A stretch of 45,595 bases of DNA, from contig PBWC01000067.1 of the NCBI GenBank assembly GCA_002729095.1, positions 1 through 45,595 of the forward strand, given 5' to 3'. The notes below the pieces were generated by a model. It was not told where the DNA came from and did not search any database. It saw nothing but the letters and a program-made list of their open reading frames with translations. Below are positions 27,695 through 37,577 of the stretch, one piece after another. The stretch comes from Methanobacteriota archaeon. Its GTDB lineage: Archaea > Thermoplasmatota > Poseidoniia > Poseidoniales > Poseidoniaceae. Positions within the stretch are counted from its first letter, which is position 1. Every line of letters starts with the position of its first letter. The position numbers and the translations under genes are program-made.

Positions 27695-29455
27695 TCAAAC
27701 ATCCAAATTATATGCTAGTAGTCTCATGTAGGTGCCATAAATAGTCGTAGAAACATCTAGTGACTCTTCATTAAATCTATCCATCGTATCCAAGTATGTA
27801 TGATATTCCCAACTTCCTCCTCCATAACAAACCACTGCTCTACCATCTTTGCCACCCAAGTCATAAACAAAAGGACAGTGATCTGAATTACATGGCATTT
27901 GGTTATCGTCACCTAAGTCTCCATCTAGCAACTGGAACCTAATGTCATATCTATTGGCAATTTCACTTCTCTCTTTTTGATAAATTTGTGCAATTGCTTG
28001 AATGTGCTGATAATCATCGTTATTGTTGGTAAAAAGCGTCAGGGAATTGCCTCTATTTTCAAAATCAGAATCTACATGATTCATGTCGAAATTAATGTAT
28101 AATCTCAAATTTTCTCTAAGGCTGCTTTGCATTTGTTCAACATATGCTCTACTACCCCACAATCCTTCTTCTTCCCCTCCCCATGTACAGAATTTGAGGG
28201 TTCTCTCCGGAATACCAGTTTCATTAATTATGTCAGCCATTTGTCTGGCCATCTCAAGAACACTTGCAACCCCTGAACTGTCATCAACTGCGCCTTCTGC
28301 CTGATATACAGTATCATGGTGACCTCCAGCAATGACAACTTCGGAGGTTCTTCCTTGCATTGTTCCACAAGGGACATAAATCGTTCTTTCTTGGTCATTG
28401 GTTACATCAATGATTAATTCTATAGAAGCAGGTTCTGAAGAATTAATTACCGAGGCTTCGAATATTTCCCCTGCATCCTTAGACATCGAGATAAATGGAA
28501 TATCTGTAGGAATATTTCCACCATTAGCTGCTACTAATGAATCATAATTTGTTCCTTTGAATATCGGTACACAATCATTTCCTTCAATCTTGCCACAGTA
28601 GTGATTTTTATTAACACTAATTAATCCTGCTAAATCATTTACTGCAGCATTACTGTATAGTTCAGTATTTCCCAAATTTGAACCGTCTAATCTAACATAA
28701 CCAACTGTACCAGAAGCACTCTGCCACAATGATTCATCAGTACCATTTCCTAAGTCTGTTACTTGAACATCTTGATTAAATGTATATTCAGATTGACCTG
28801 AAAAACCTTGTATTACATAATCGGATCTGTGTAAGAAAGATGTTACTTGCGAGCCTACTGCAGCAGGGCCATCACATGGAGAAAAGCCACCCAAACCTTG
28901 CACGCAAAGTCTGAAACTTGGTTCTGAGTTGACGTGATGCATCGGGACTTGAAATTCATTTATTTCAGCGTCATATCCCATTTCTTCCAATCGATCGCTT
29001 ATGTATTGGGACGTATTAGATTCTTCGACCGTTCCACTCATCCTTCCTTCCCATTCGGGGTGTCCTAAATCAACCAATTCTTGTGCGAAAATTCTTGCTT
29101 GTTGTTGGTCAAAATCGATTAATTCATATTCATACTCTTCTCCAAATCCTAGCCATGATGGTTGAATAATAAGAACAGTTGTTAACATTAGCAAGGAAAT
29201 CCCAATTGCGATTACAGAACCTAGGTTAAATGGACCATAAATTGGAGTCCTCATTCTTTGTATAATCGGGCTGTATGACGTCTTTTTTTGATTAAGTTCT
29301 AGTAAATCGTCATCTTCTAAAGTAATTACTTTTTCTTCTTTATTTGTAATACGATTTAATCTTGCGATTAATTCCTTTTTATTACCGCCTACCGGGGCTC
29401 CGAATTTTTTCAATTCTTCTTTTAGTTCTGCAACACGCATGTTTTCGTATTCCAT
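27695..29455 (-). CDS. Membrane-anchored M28 family aminopeptidase with N-terminal SAP-like domain
   Basis: N-terminal MRVAELKEELKKFGAPVGGNKKELIARLNRI (SAP-like); single TM; M28 signatures GGHHDTVYQAEGAVDDSSGVASVLEMAR and WGGEEEGLWGSRAYVEQ. Confidence 0.88.
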   Translation of the reverse strand: MEYENMRVAELKEELKKFGAPVGGNKKELIARLNRITNKEEKVITLEDDDLLELNQKKTSYSPIIQRMRTPIYGPFNLGSVIAIGISLLMLTTVLIIQPSWLGFGEEYEYELIDFDQQQARIFAQELVDLGHPEWEGRMSGTVEESNTSQYISDRLEEMGYDAEINEFQVPMHHVNSEPSFRLCVQGLGGFSPCDGPAAVGSQVTSFLHRSDYVIQGFSGQSEYTFNQDVQVTDLGNGTDESLWQSASGTVGYVRLDGSNLGNTELYSNAAVNDLAGLISVNKNHYCGKIEGNDCVPIFKGTNYDSLVAANGGNIPTDIPFISMSKDAGEIFEASVINSSEPASIELIIDVTNDQERTIYVPCGTMQGRTSEVVIAGGHHDTVYQAEGAVDDSSGVASVLEMARQMADIINETGIPERTLKFCTWGGEEEGLWGSRAYVEQMQSSLRENLRLYINFDMNHVDSDFENRGNSLTLFTNNNDDYQHIQAIAQIYQKERSEIANRYDIRFQLLDGDLGDDNQMPCNSDHCPFVYDLGGKDGRAVVCYGGGSWEYHTYLDTMDRFNEESLDVSTTIYGTYMRLLAYNLDV

Positions 29456-29513
29456 TGGAAGCCACCTTAACTAACGCTAGAGGTTTTCATTCAATAAATG
29501 GGCGGTTAAATGA

Positions 29514-30083
29514 TTAAATTTCATCTCCAGTCCATCTTTTTCCGATTTCATTATCGATTCCAATGTGGTCTAGTATTCGAGCAATGATAAAATCAATCAA
29601 GTCATCAATTGTTTCTGGATGGTTGTAAAAACCTGGTGATGCAGGGATAATTATTGTGTTCCATGACGAAAGTTTAGTCATATTTTCTAGATGTACTGTT
29701 GCGTAAGGTGCTTCTCTAGGTACAATGATTAGTTTGCGCCTTTCTTTCATAGCAACTATTGCCGAGCGCGTAACTAGATTATCGCTAATTCCTGCAGCAA
29801 TTTTTCCTATTGTAGTTCCTGAACAGGGGCAGATGACTACAGCGTCTATTTTCGATGATCCAGATGCGGATTTACCACCGACGTTTCCTTCGTCTTCGAG
29901 AATCGAATTGGTTTGTTTGGCAAGCTCTTCTTTGGTAATTCCACATTCGTGCTTTAGAGTCAATTCTCCTGCACTGGTAACAACTAATCTTGAAGGGATA
30001 TTCTTTTCATCGAGAATTTCCAATAATCTCTTCCCGTATATGGCACCCGATGCTCCAGAAATGGCAACAACTACCTCGCCCAT
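29514..30083 (-). CDS. ubiX: Flavin prenyltransferase UbiX-like
   Basis: VVAISGASGAIYGKRLLEIL; ICPCSGTTIGKIAAGISDNLVTRSA; PREAPYATVHLENM; PASPGFYNHP. Confidence 0.93.
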   Translation of the reverse strand: MGEVVVAISGASGAIYGKRLLEILDEKNIPSRLVVTSAGELTLKHECGITKEELAKQTNSILEDEGNVGGKSASGSSKIDAVVICPCSGTTIGKIAAGISDNLVTRSAIVAMKERRKLIIVPREAPYATVHLENMTKLSSWNTIIIPASPGFYNHPETIDDLIDFIIARILDHIGIDNEIGKRWTGDEI

Positions 30084-30107
30084 GGTAATCGGTTGGATTA
30101 CTTACTT

Positions 30108-31283
30108 TTATTCACTTGTTTTTTTGCTAATCGCTAGATTCAACGCTTTTTCCAAATTTATTACAGCTTCTTGAAACAATTTTGGCTCTATAGACCAAGC
30201 AATTCGAACCCAATCATCAAATCCATCGTCGAACATATTACAGGGTACTAATAATACTCCATACTCCTTACATTCATCATCAATAAATTTCATCGAATTA
30301 ATACCATAAGGCAACCTGAATGAGCCAAATATCCCATATGGTGGTTCATTCCAAGTTATGTTGAACTTTTCTAATAAACTTCGAAGCAGTGGAAGATTTT
30401 TTTGTCTATATTCCTCCACTTTATGCAGAACATTATCTAGATGCGGGAAAACAGAATCAGCGATTCTAAGAGTGGGACTACCCATAATTCCACCTAAAGT
30501 GATGAATGCTCTTCTAGCCTGTTCGGCAATTTGGGGAGATGCTATAATCCATCCAAACCGCAATGTTCCAAGAGAATAAATTTTAGTTAGAGAATTAATT
30601 GATATGCAGTTGTCACCTAATTGATGAAATGGGACATAATCCTCGTGATTCCTTTTACTATCTGAGTAAACTTCATCTGCAATAATAATGACATCATTTT
30701 TCTTACAAGTGTCAACAATCCAATTTCTATCTTCAGGATGATAATCCCAACCACTCGGATTGAGAATTGGAGATATCATTAAAATTGCACACTTCCGAAT
30801 TGCTTCAAGCCATTGTTGCTTATCAATTCGCCAGAACCCATGGTTATTTTCAGGTTGCCTCCTATTTATGTTAATGACGTGGTGATTGAAAAGTTGAGGA
30901 GATTGAACTAAAGGGGCATAACAAGGAGATTCTACAGCAATAGTAACGTTTTTATTTTCATTTTTAGCTAATGCAGCACACAAGGCAATGTGTAGCCCTT
31001 GTGTAGCTCCGTTGCATATTACTATTCTGTTTATATCGATTTTTTCCCTTATGGAAATGTTAACTCTGGGATCTCTAAGATTTCCTAAATGTTGGTTGGC
31101 GACTTGGTAAATTGAATCTTTCATTATATTTTTTACGTCCCAGTCGTACTGCATACCACTAAATGAAAGGTTGTGAGGTCTCTTTTCCTCTAGCCTCGGA
31201 ACATACCAGTCTAGATATCCAATGCTTGGTATCCCTATCTCGGAATTTTTTGAACCATACACTGGACCATAATCTTCAGCCAT
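30108..31283 (-). CDS. PLP-dependent aminotransferase class I/II
   Basis: ICNGATQGLHIALCA, PILNPSGWDY, ADEVYSDSKR, SINSLTKIYSLGTLRFGWIIA (PLP lysine). Confidence 0.88.
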   Translation of the reverse strand: MAEDYGPVYGSKNSEIGIPSIGYLDWYVPRLEEKRPHNLSFSGMQYDWDVKNIMKDSIYQVANQHLGNLRDPRVNISIREKIDINRIVICNGATQGLHIALCAALAKNENKNVTIAVESPCYAPLVQSPQLFNHHVININRRQPENNHGFWRIDKQQWLEAIRKCAILMISPILNPSGWDYHPEDRNWIVDTCKKNDVIIIADEVYSDSKRNHEDYVPFHQLGDNCISINSLTKIYSLGTLRFGWIIASPQIAEQARRAFITLGGIMGSPTLRIADSVFPHLDNVLHKVEEYRQKNLPLLRSLLEKFNITWNEPPYGIFGSFRLPYGINSMKFIDDECKEYGVLLVPCNMFDDGFDDWVRIAWSIEPKLFQEAVINLEKALNLAISKKTSE

Positions 31284-31308
31284 GATTGATGGTTATTAAG
31301 GTAGGCCA

Positions 31309-31950
31309 TCAATTATTTGCTATCTTTCTGTTTATTGCGTCAGGCATTGTCTCAATTAGAGATTTTTTGAGTGAATCAAAATCAACTTGATACCCCATCC
31401 TCATTAGTGATGTAGTAGTATCTGTATCTAGGCCACATCCAGGTAAACTCTCGACTCTTGATTCAGGAGTATCGTAATTTATTGTAAATCCATGCCTTGA
31501 AGTCCACCTGAGGAATGATAGCCCTATACTGGAAATTTTCTTGCTATCAACCCAAACCCCCTGCATTCTAGGATCTTTGTTAGAGTCTATTCCTAATGAT
31601 TTGAGTGCTAAAATAATCCAATCTTCAATTTTTGATATAATTTGGGCGACTGATTTTTCATCTTCCAAGTCCCATTTGAATATTGGATATCCTACCAGTT
31701 GTCCGGGGCCATGCCAGGTTAATCCTCCGCCTCTGTCTACTGGGAAAGAAGGATAATCAGAGGGAGGTTCAATTCCATCATTTCTCGCTCTGGGCCCAAC
31801 TGTAACAACTTCTGGGTGCTGTAAGAAAATTATAGTATCTGTTATATTATCATCTATTCTTTTTTGTTGAAGTTCTTTCATAAGTTCAAAAGCCTCATGA
31901 TATGGAGTGGCCCCCAAATTCAAAACTTCGACGCTTCGAATCTCGGACAT
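31309..31950 (-). CDS. lipB: Lipoyl(octanoyl) transferase
   Basis: HPEVVTVGPRA; VDRGGGLTWHGPGQLVGYPIF; KKISSIGLSFLRWTSRHGFTIN. Confidence 0.95.
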   Translation of the reverse strand: MSEIRSVEVLNLGATPYHEAFELMKELQQKRIDDNITDTIIFLQHPEVVTVGPRARNDGIEPPSDYPSFPVDRGGGLTWHGPGQLVGYPIFKWDLEDEKSVAQIISKIEDWIILALKSLGIDSNKDPRMQGVWVDSKKISSIGLSFLRWTSRHGFTINYDTPESRVESLPGCGLDTDTTTSLMRMGYQVDFDSLKKSLIETMPDAINRKIANN

Positions 31951-31985
31951 GAACCTGCGAGAAGGTACTTCATCATCAATTCATC

Positions 31986-33308
31986 CTAGTCAAAGTCTAG
32001 GTCTATTTTACCGCTATCCTTTCTCCCTTCTCTATAAGCCTCAATAGCAGCTCTGGCAATTGCTTCTGGATCATTGATAATTTGTTTATCGATTTTATCT
32101 CCGTTGAATAGATTATCACCGACCATTACGGAGTCCTGTAAGGATAATTCTTTGTCACCTGAACTTTTATTTTCTTCAACAATTTTTTCCATATTTTTGG
32201 TTATTTCTTGAATACTTTCAAGTTCAACTTTTTTCTCATCTAATTCTATTTCTAATCCTTTGACTTTGTCTCTGGTTTCATCTAGTTCTTGCCTTAGGAA
32301 AGCAGCTTCAGCCTTTGCTGCCTCCATTTCCTTGGCCAACGCCTTTAGAACATCATCTGCAGAAGCAGGTTCAGTTGATAGCTTGTTAACTCTCTTTTCT
32401 TCAACATCTTCTGCTTGTTTCCTAACACTCGGAGGTAATATTGAATCATCTTCACCTTCATATTCAGCAAATAGATATTTCACAACTATATTACCGGTAA
32501 TGGTATTTAGCAACAATATAGAGATTAAAATAAATGCTTGAAAATCTTCTCTTGGGCCCATATTTTCACCCCATTTTTTTGTTGGCGCTTCAGTTGCCAA
32601 TTCATTGAAATAGCTCCCTATACTAATGAATGTCCAGATTAAAATTAATGCCGAAATAGCATAAATTAGGATTATAATTCTTTCATCAGTTTTGCTTGGT
32701 TTTGATATAGGAACTGCTTCAGGAAGTCTAATTCTACCTTTAATTACTCCATTAGGATCCATTGCAAGCCTGCGTAGTATTGGGCGTAATTTTTTCTCAG
32801 AATTAAGTAAATTCTTTTTGTGCGTACTGCGACGATTCGAAGCGAATCTAATTCCCGCTATCATAAGTATACAACTTAACATATAAGTAATCCAAAATAC
32901 AGAACCATTAGGCGATATGACTGTAGGAATATTATCGCCTACTGTAATGCCCATATCGGCATCGGAAAATATGAAATTAGCGATTTCAGTGTCCCAACTT
33001 CCGCCTCGTTCAATTCCGCGCTGCCTCTCATAAACTTGAACAGCGTCTGCCCACTGAGATAAACATGTTATGGTTATTATAACTAAAATAAAAATAGAAA
33101 TGGATGCGATAAATAATGATAATGCACCTGGGGGTTTATTGAGTAATCTTTGTTCTGAAGAATCGTTAGAATAATATCTTCTATGTATTACTGTTGTAGT
33201 TGTGGTTCTTTTTCTAGGTTTTTTTGAACTGCCAGACCAAAATATGTAAATTAAGTAAAGAATGAATAATCCAAAAACAAGTTGCTCAACACTTCCAAAT
33301 TGCTTCAT
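31986..33308 (-). CDS. Hypothetical membrane protein with long coiled-coil
   Basis: About 5 hydrophobic segments, then AKEMEAAKAEAAFLRQELDETRDKVKGLEIELDEKKVELESIQ coiled-coil. Confidence 0.65.
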   Translation of the reverse strand: MKQFGSVEQLVFGLFILYLIYIFWSGSSKKPRKRTTTTTVIHRRYYSNDSSEQRLLNKPPGALSLFIASISIFILVIITITCLSQWADAVQVYERQRGIERGGSWDTEIANFIFSDADMGITVGDNIPTVISPNGSVFWITYMLSCILMIAGIRFASNRRSTHKKNLLNSEKKLRPILRRLAMDPNGVIKGRIRLPEAVPISKPSKTDERIIILIYAISALILIWTFISIGSYFNELATEAPTKKWGENMGPREDFQAFILISILLLNTITGNIVVKYLFAEYEGEDDSILPPSVRKQAEDVEEKRVNKLSTEPASADDVLKALAKEMEAAKAEAAFLRQELDETRDKVKGLEIELDEKKVELESIQEITKNMEKIVEENKSSGDKELSLQDSVMVGDNLFNGDKIDKQIINDPEAIARAAIEAYREGRKDSGKIDLDFD

Positions 33309-33364
33309 TATTAATCCCCTTAGTTACTATTTGTTGCAGATTCTATTTAATACTCTTGCAGATT

Positions 33365-33814
33365 TCAGAATTTTCCAGATGAACCAAAGCCACCTTTTCC
33401 TCGTTCTGTTTGTCCCAAATTATCATACTCAGTTTCAACAATAGTAACACTCGGAACTGGTGCGAATAGTAATTGAGCAACTCTTTCTCCAGCATTCACA
33501 GTAAATGATTCATCCTCTCCAATCCAAGTTGCCAGTACCATTAATTCTCCGCGATAATCTGAATCTATTGTTCCAATTCCATTTGGCATTATCATTCCTT
33601 TTTTGCCTAGTGATGAGCGACATCTAATCTGTCCTTCCCATCCTTCAGGTATCGCAACGGCAAGTCCTGTTCTGATCATAGAACTTTTTCGTCTCTCAAT
33701 TTTAGTTTCTTCTAAAGCATAAAGATCCCAGCCAGCCGCTTGGGCTGAGCCTTGAGTTGGTAGTTTGGCCAGTTTTGATAATTTGGCAAATTCAACAGTC
33801 AATTTAGCCCTCAT
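33365..33814 (-). CDS. dut: dUTP diphosphatase
   Basis: AAGWDLYA; RCRSSLGKKGMIMPNGIGTIDSDYRGEL; ERVAQLLFAPV; GKGGFGSSGKF (C-terminal motif V). Confidence 0.96.
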   Translation of the reverse strand: MRAKLTVEFAKLSKLAKLPTQGSAQAAGWDLYALEETKIERRKSSMIRTGLAVAIPEGWEGQIRCRSSLGKKGMIMPNGIGTIDSDYRGELMVLATWIGEDESFTVNAGERVAQLLFAPVPSVTIVETEYDNLGQTERGKGGFGSSGKF

Positions 33815-33856
33815 ATTAGTAGGTAAAAGTTTGCGGTTATTGACTATTGTCGAAAG

Positions 33857-33863
33857 TATATAT
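33857..33863 (-). promoter_or_regulatory. Candidate TATA box for dut
   Basis: ATATATA about 43 nt upstream of the dut ATG. Confidence 0.4.
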
Positions 33864-33928
33864 CTGCTTACTTAATGCAGTGGAAACAAGGGACTTGCAA
33901 ATTAATGATGATTTCTTTTTTCCACCTG

Positions 33929-33937
33929 TTATAAAAG
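33929..33937 (+). promoter_or_regulatory. Candidate TATA box for nrdB
   Basis: TTATAAAAG in the dut-nrdB divergent spacer; would imply a leader of more than 100 nt. Confidence 0.3.
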
Positions 33938-34085
33938 GGTGTATTCGGCTCACATTGTAGCACTTTCCAACTGTTGATAAACGTCCAAAAACCTGCATTT
34001 CCTAAGGAGTGTCTAGGGGTATCATTATACACCCTATCGTACGAGAACAAAATCCGGCGCGATTCGACAAGTGAGGTGAAGAGAT

Positions 34086-35126
34086 ATGGTAATAGAGCAT
34101 AGTTTAAAAGGGTCCAATGAAAATGAGATTGACTTGTCAATGGAGCATATAGAACCAATGCTCCAAGAGAATATGAATCGTTTTGTATTGTTCCCTATCC
34201 AACATACCGAGATTTGGGAGATGTACAAATTACATGCGGCAGCGTTTTGGACAGCAGAAGAAATAGATTTAGCTGAAGATGCTAAAGACTGGAAGAAGTT
34301 GAATGACAACGAGAAACATTTCCTCAAACATGTACTAGCCTTTTTTGCCGCCAGTGATGGAATTGTAAATGAGAATTTAGTAACAAACTTTGCCGACGAA
34401 GTTCAATGGCCCGAAGCGAGATGCTTTTACGGATTCCAAATAATGATGGAAAACATTCACGCAGAGACTTATTCTCTGTTAATTGATGCATACATTGAAG
34501 ATCCTAATGAGAAAGCCCATTTATTCAATGCACTAGAAACAGTTCCTTCAGTCAAAAAGAAAGGGTCATGGGCTTTGAAGTGGCTATCACGAAAGAAAGG
34601 TACTTTCGCTCAGAGATTGGTAGCATTTGCAGCAGTTGAAGGCATATTTTTCTCTGGTTCATTCTGCGCTATTTTCTGGTTGAAGAAGAGGGGTTTGATG
34701 CCAGGTTTGACATTTTCCAACGAATTGATATCAAGAGACGAAGGTTTGCATTGTGATTTCGCTTGTTTACTACATAACCAACTGATTCGCGGTGCCGGAG
34801 AAAATGTAATTCATCGAATCATTTCTGAAGCCGTCGAGATTGAGTGCGAATTCGTAACTAGTGCACTACCCGTTGAATTAATCGGAATGAATGCTGGTTT
34901 GATGAGACAATACATCGAATTCGTAGCAGACCGACTATTAGTTTCCCTTGGAGCATCTAAATTATATGATGTAACCAACCCATTCCCATGGATGGAAATG
35001 ATTTCAATGCAAGGAAAAACTAATTTCTTTGAGAAGAGAGTTGGAGAATATCAAAAGTCCGGCGTCAAGGATGGCGCAACTCTCGGAAGCGTCCAACAAC
35101 GCTTCTCAATAGACGAAGACTTTTGA
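34086..35126 (+). CDS. nrdB: Ribonucleoside-diphosphate reductase, class Ia beta subunit
   Basis: [53 protein letters not shown]-terminal [15 protein letters not shown] upstream of ATG. Confidence 0.97.
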   Translation: MVIEHSLKGSNENEIDLSMEHIEPMLQENMNRFVLFPIQHTEIWEMYKLHAAAFWTAEEIDLAEDAKDWKKLNDNEKHFLKHVLAFFAASDGIVNENLVTNFADEVQWPEARCFYGFQIMMENIHAETYSLLIDAYIEDPNEKAHLFNALETVPSVKKKGSWALKWLSRKKGTFAQRLVAFAAVEGIFFSGSFCAIFWLKKRGLMPGLTFSNELISRDEGLHCDFACLLHNQLIRGAGENVIHRIISEAVEIECEFVTSALPVELIGMNAGLMRQYIEFVADRLLVSLGASKLYDVTNPFPWMEMISMQGKTNFFEKRVGEYQKSGVKDGATLGSVQQRFSIDEDF

Positions 35127-35185
35127 ACCGTACGCGATGGAAGGGGAATACTGCGGAAACCAGCAACAACAGGAGGACTTACAAA

Positions 35186-37576
35186 ATGACAATGCAAGTA
35201 GTAAACAGAAAGGGGGAGAGAGAAGATGTCCGTTTCGATGCTATTCTAGAGAAATTGTCAAGTCTTACTGAGGGTTTAGATGCAAACTGGGTTGACCCAG
35301 CGCAATTAACTAAATTGACCATCGAAGGTTTGTATGATGGAGTTTCAACCAGGGAACTAGATCAACTTGCTGCTGAAACCGCAGCATCTCTGGCATCTCA
35401 TCACCCAGATTATAGTAAGTTAGCTGCTAGGATTTGTGTTGATGATTTACATCGCTCGACTAAAGAGGTTTTCACTGATGTTGTTACAGATCTTAGAGAA
35501 TTTATCGACCCAGAATCTAAAAAGCACGCCCCTTTGATTTCGAAAGAAGTTTATGACATAATTATGCAAAACGCTGATGTTCTAAACAATCACATCGATT
35601 ATCAACGCGATTACAACTATGATTATTTTGGATTCAAAACCTTAGAGCGTTCATACTTGTTAAGACTCAACGGTGAAATTGCCGAAAGACCACAGCATAT
35701 GCTGATGCGTGTAGCAGTTGGGATTCATCATGGCGATATTGAGAAAGCATTGCACACCTATGACCTAATGAGTCAAGGATATTTCACACATGCAACCCCG
35801 ACATTGTTTAATTCCGGCACTCCTACTCCTCAAATGTCCTCATGTTTTCTTTTGACAATGCAAGAGGATTCACTGGTTGGCATTTATGACACGTTGAAGC
35901 AGTGTGCATTGATTTCAAAGTCCGCTGGTGGTATCGGTTTGTCAATTCACCACATCAGATCTAAAGGATCATACATCAAAGGAACAAATGGAGAAAGCAA
36001 CGGTATTGTCCCAATGCTGAGAGTATTCAACGATACTGCTCGATATGTTGACCAAGGTGGAGGCAAGAGAAAAGGCTCAATCGCGATTTATCTAGAACCG
36101 TGGCATCCAGATATACTAGCTTTCTTAGATTTAAGAAAGAACCATGGTAAAGAAGAATTGAGAGCCAGAGATTTATTCTATGCACTTTGGACTCCTGATC
36201 TATTTATGGAAAGAGTTCAAACAAATGCAGATTGGTCATTCTTTTGCCCTAATGAGTGTCCAGGTCTTCAAGATGCATATGGCGATGAATTCAAAAAGTT
36301 GTATGAATCATATGAGGCCCAGGGATTAGCAAGAGAAACGGTGCCCGCTAGAACAGTATGGGACAAAGTGGTTGAATCACAAATCGAAACAGGAACGCCT
36401 TACATGTTATACAAGGATGCTGCTAACATCAAGTCCAACCAAAAGAATCTAGGTACAATTCGTTCATCAAATCTCTGCACTGAAATTATGGAATATACTT
36501 CTAAAGACGAAGTTGCAGTTTGTAATTTAGCCTCAATTGCACTACCAAAGTTTGTCAACGAAGAAACCGGTGAGTTTGACCATAAATTGCTTTATGATGT
36601 TACATATCATGCAACTGGAAATCTCAACAGAGTAATTGATGTAAATTTCTATCCAGTTGAAGAAGCTAGAAATTCCAACATGCGCCACAGGCCGATTGGT
36701 CTAGGTGTTCAAGGTCTTGCAGATACATTTGCTATGTTAGGACTTTCGTTTGAGAGTGATGGGGCTAAAAAACTCAACAAAGAAATTTTTGAGACGATTT
36801 ATTTTGCTTCCTGCTCAGCTTCAAAAGATGCAGCAATAAAGGAAGGAGCATATTCTTCCTTCGAAGGATCTCCAGCGAGTCAAGGAATTCTGCAATTCGA
36901 CCTTTGGGATATGAATGAGCATAGTGGTCGCTGGGATTGGGATTCACTGAAGGCGGAAATAGTTCAGCATGGAATGAGGAATTCACTACTTTTGGCTCCA
37001 ATGCCTACAGCATCAACGTCACAGATTCTAGGTAATAATGAGTGCTTCGAAGCCTTTACTTCCAATTTATATGTCAGAAGAACCCTATCTGGTGAGTTTA
37101 TTGTTCCAAACAGACATTTGATAAAAGACCTAATCAAACATGGACTTTGGAGTTTGGAAATGAAAGACGAGATTCTTCGCCATAAGGGTTCAATTCAAAA
37201 TATCGAAGAGATTCCAGATAATATAAAAGAGATGTACAAGACTACCTGGGAAATTAAGCAGAAGCATGTTATCGACATGGCTGCAGATAGAGGTGCGTAC
37301 ATAGACCAAAGTCAGTCAATGAACATTCATATGATTGATGCAAATGCGGCCAAAGTTACTTCTATGCATTTTTATGGATGGAAAAAAGGCTTGAAAACTG
37401 GAATGTACTATCTTAGAACCAAGGCTGCTGTTGATGCAATACAGTTCACAGTTGAAGCTAAGAAAACTGAAGATCAAACGGTTTCTGGTTTAGCAGACCG
37501 TGCTGAAATATCTAGTTTAGAGGCAATAGCATGCAGTTTAGATTCTCCCGATGACTGCTTAAGTTGCGGTTCATAA
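35186..37576 (+). CDS. nrdA: Ribonucleoside-diphosphate reductase, class Ia alpha subunit
   Basis: ATP-cone N-terminus; [43 protein letters not shown]-terminal CLSCGS. AGGAGG precedes ATG 35186. ORF from 35123. Confidence 0.97.
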   Translation: MTMQVVNRKGEREDVRFDAILEKLSSLTEGLDANWVDPAQLTKLTIEGLYDGVSTRELDQLAAETAASLASHHPDYSKLAARICVDDLHRSTKEVFTDVVTDLREFIDPESKKHAPLISKEVYDIIMQNADVLNNHIDYQRDYNYDYFGFKTLERSYLLRLNGEIAERPQHMLMRVAVGIHHGDIEKALHTYDLMSQGYFTHATPTLFNSGTPTPQMSSCFLLTMQEDSLVGIYDTLKQCALISKSAGGIGLSIHHIRSKGSYIKGTNGESNGIVPMLRVFNDTARYVDQGGGKRKGSIAIYLEPWHPDILAFLDLRKNHGKEELRARDLFYALWTPDLFMERVQTNADWSFFCPNECPGLQDAYGDEFKKLYESYEAQGLARETVPARTVWDKVVESQIETGTPYMLYKDAANIKSNQKNLGTIRSSNLCTEIMEYTSKDEVAVCNLASIALPKFVNEETGEFDHKLLYDVTYHATGNLNRVIDVNFYPVEEARNSNMRHRPIGLGVQGLADTFAMLGLSFESDGAKKLNKEIFETIYFASCSASKDAAIKEGAYSSFEGSPASQGILQFDLWDMNEHSGRWDWDSLKAEIVQHGMRNSLLLAPMPTASTSQILGNNECFEAFTSNLYVRRTLSGEFIVPNRHLIKDLIKHGLWSLEMKDEILRHKGSIQNIEEIPDNIKEMYKTTWEIKQKHVIDMAADRGAYIDQSQSMNIHMIDANAAKVTSMHFYGWKKGLKTGMYYLRTKAAVDAIQFTVEAKKTEDQTVSGLADRAEISSLEAIACSLDSPDDCLSCGS

Positions 37577-37577
37577 C

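Noticed and set aside
34034-34327. 97-aa minus-strand ORF over the nrdB start
   Set aside because: Antisense to well-supported nrdB coding sequence; no recognisable domain or RBS.
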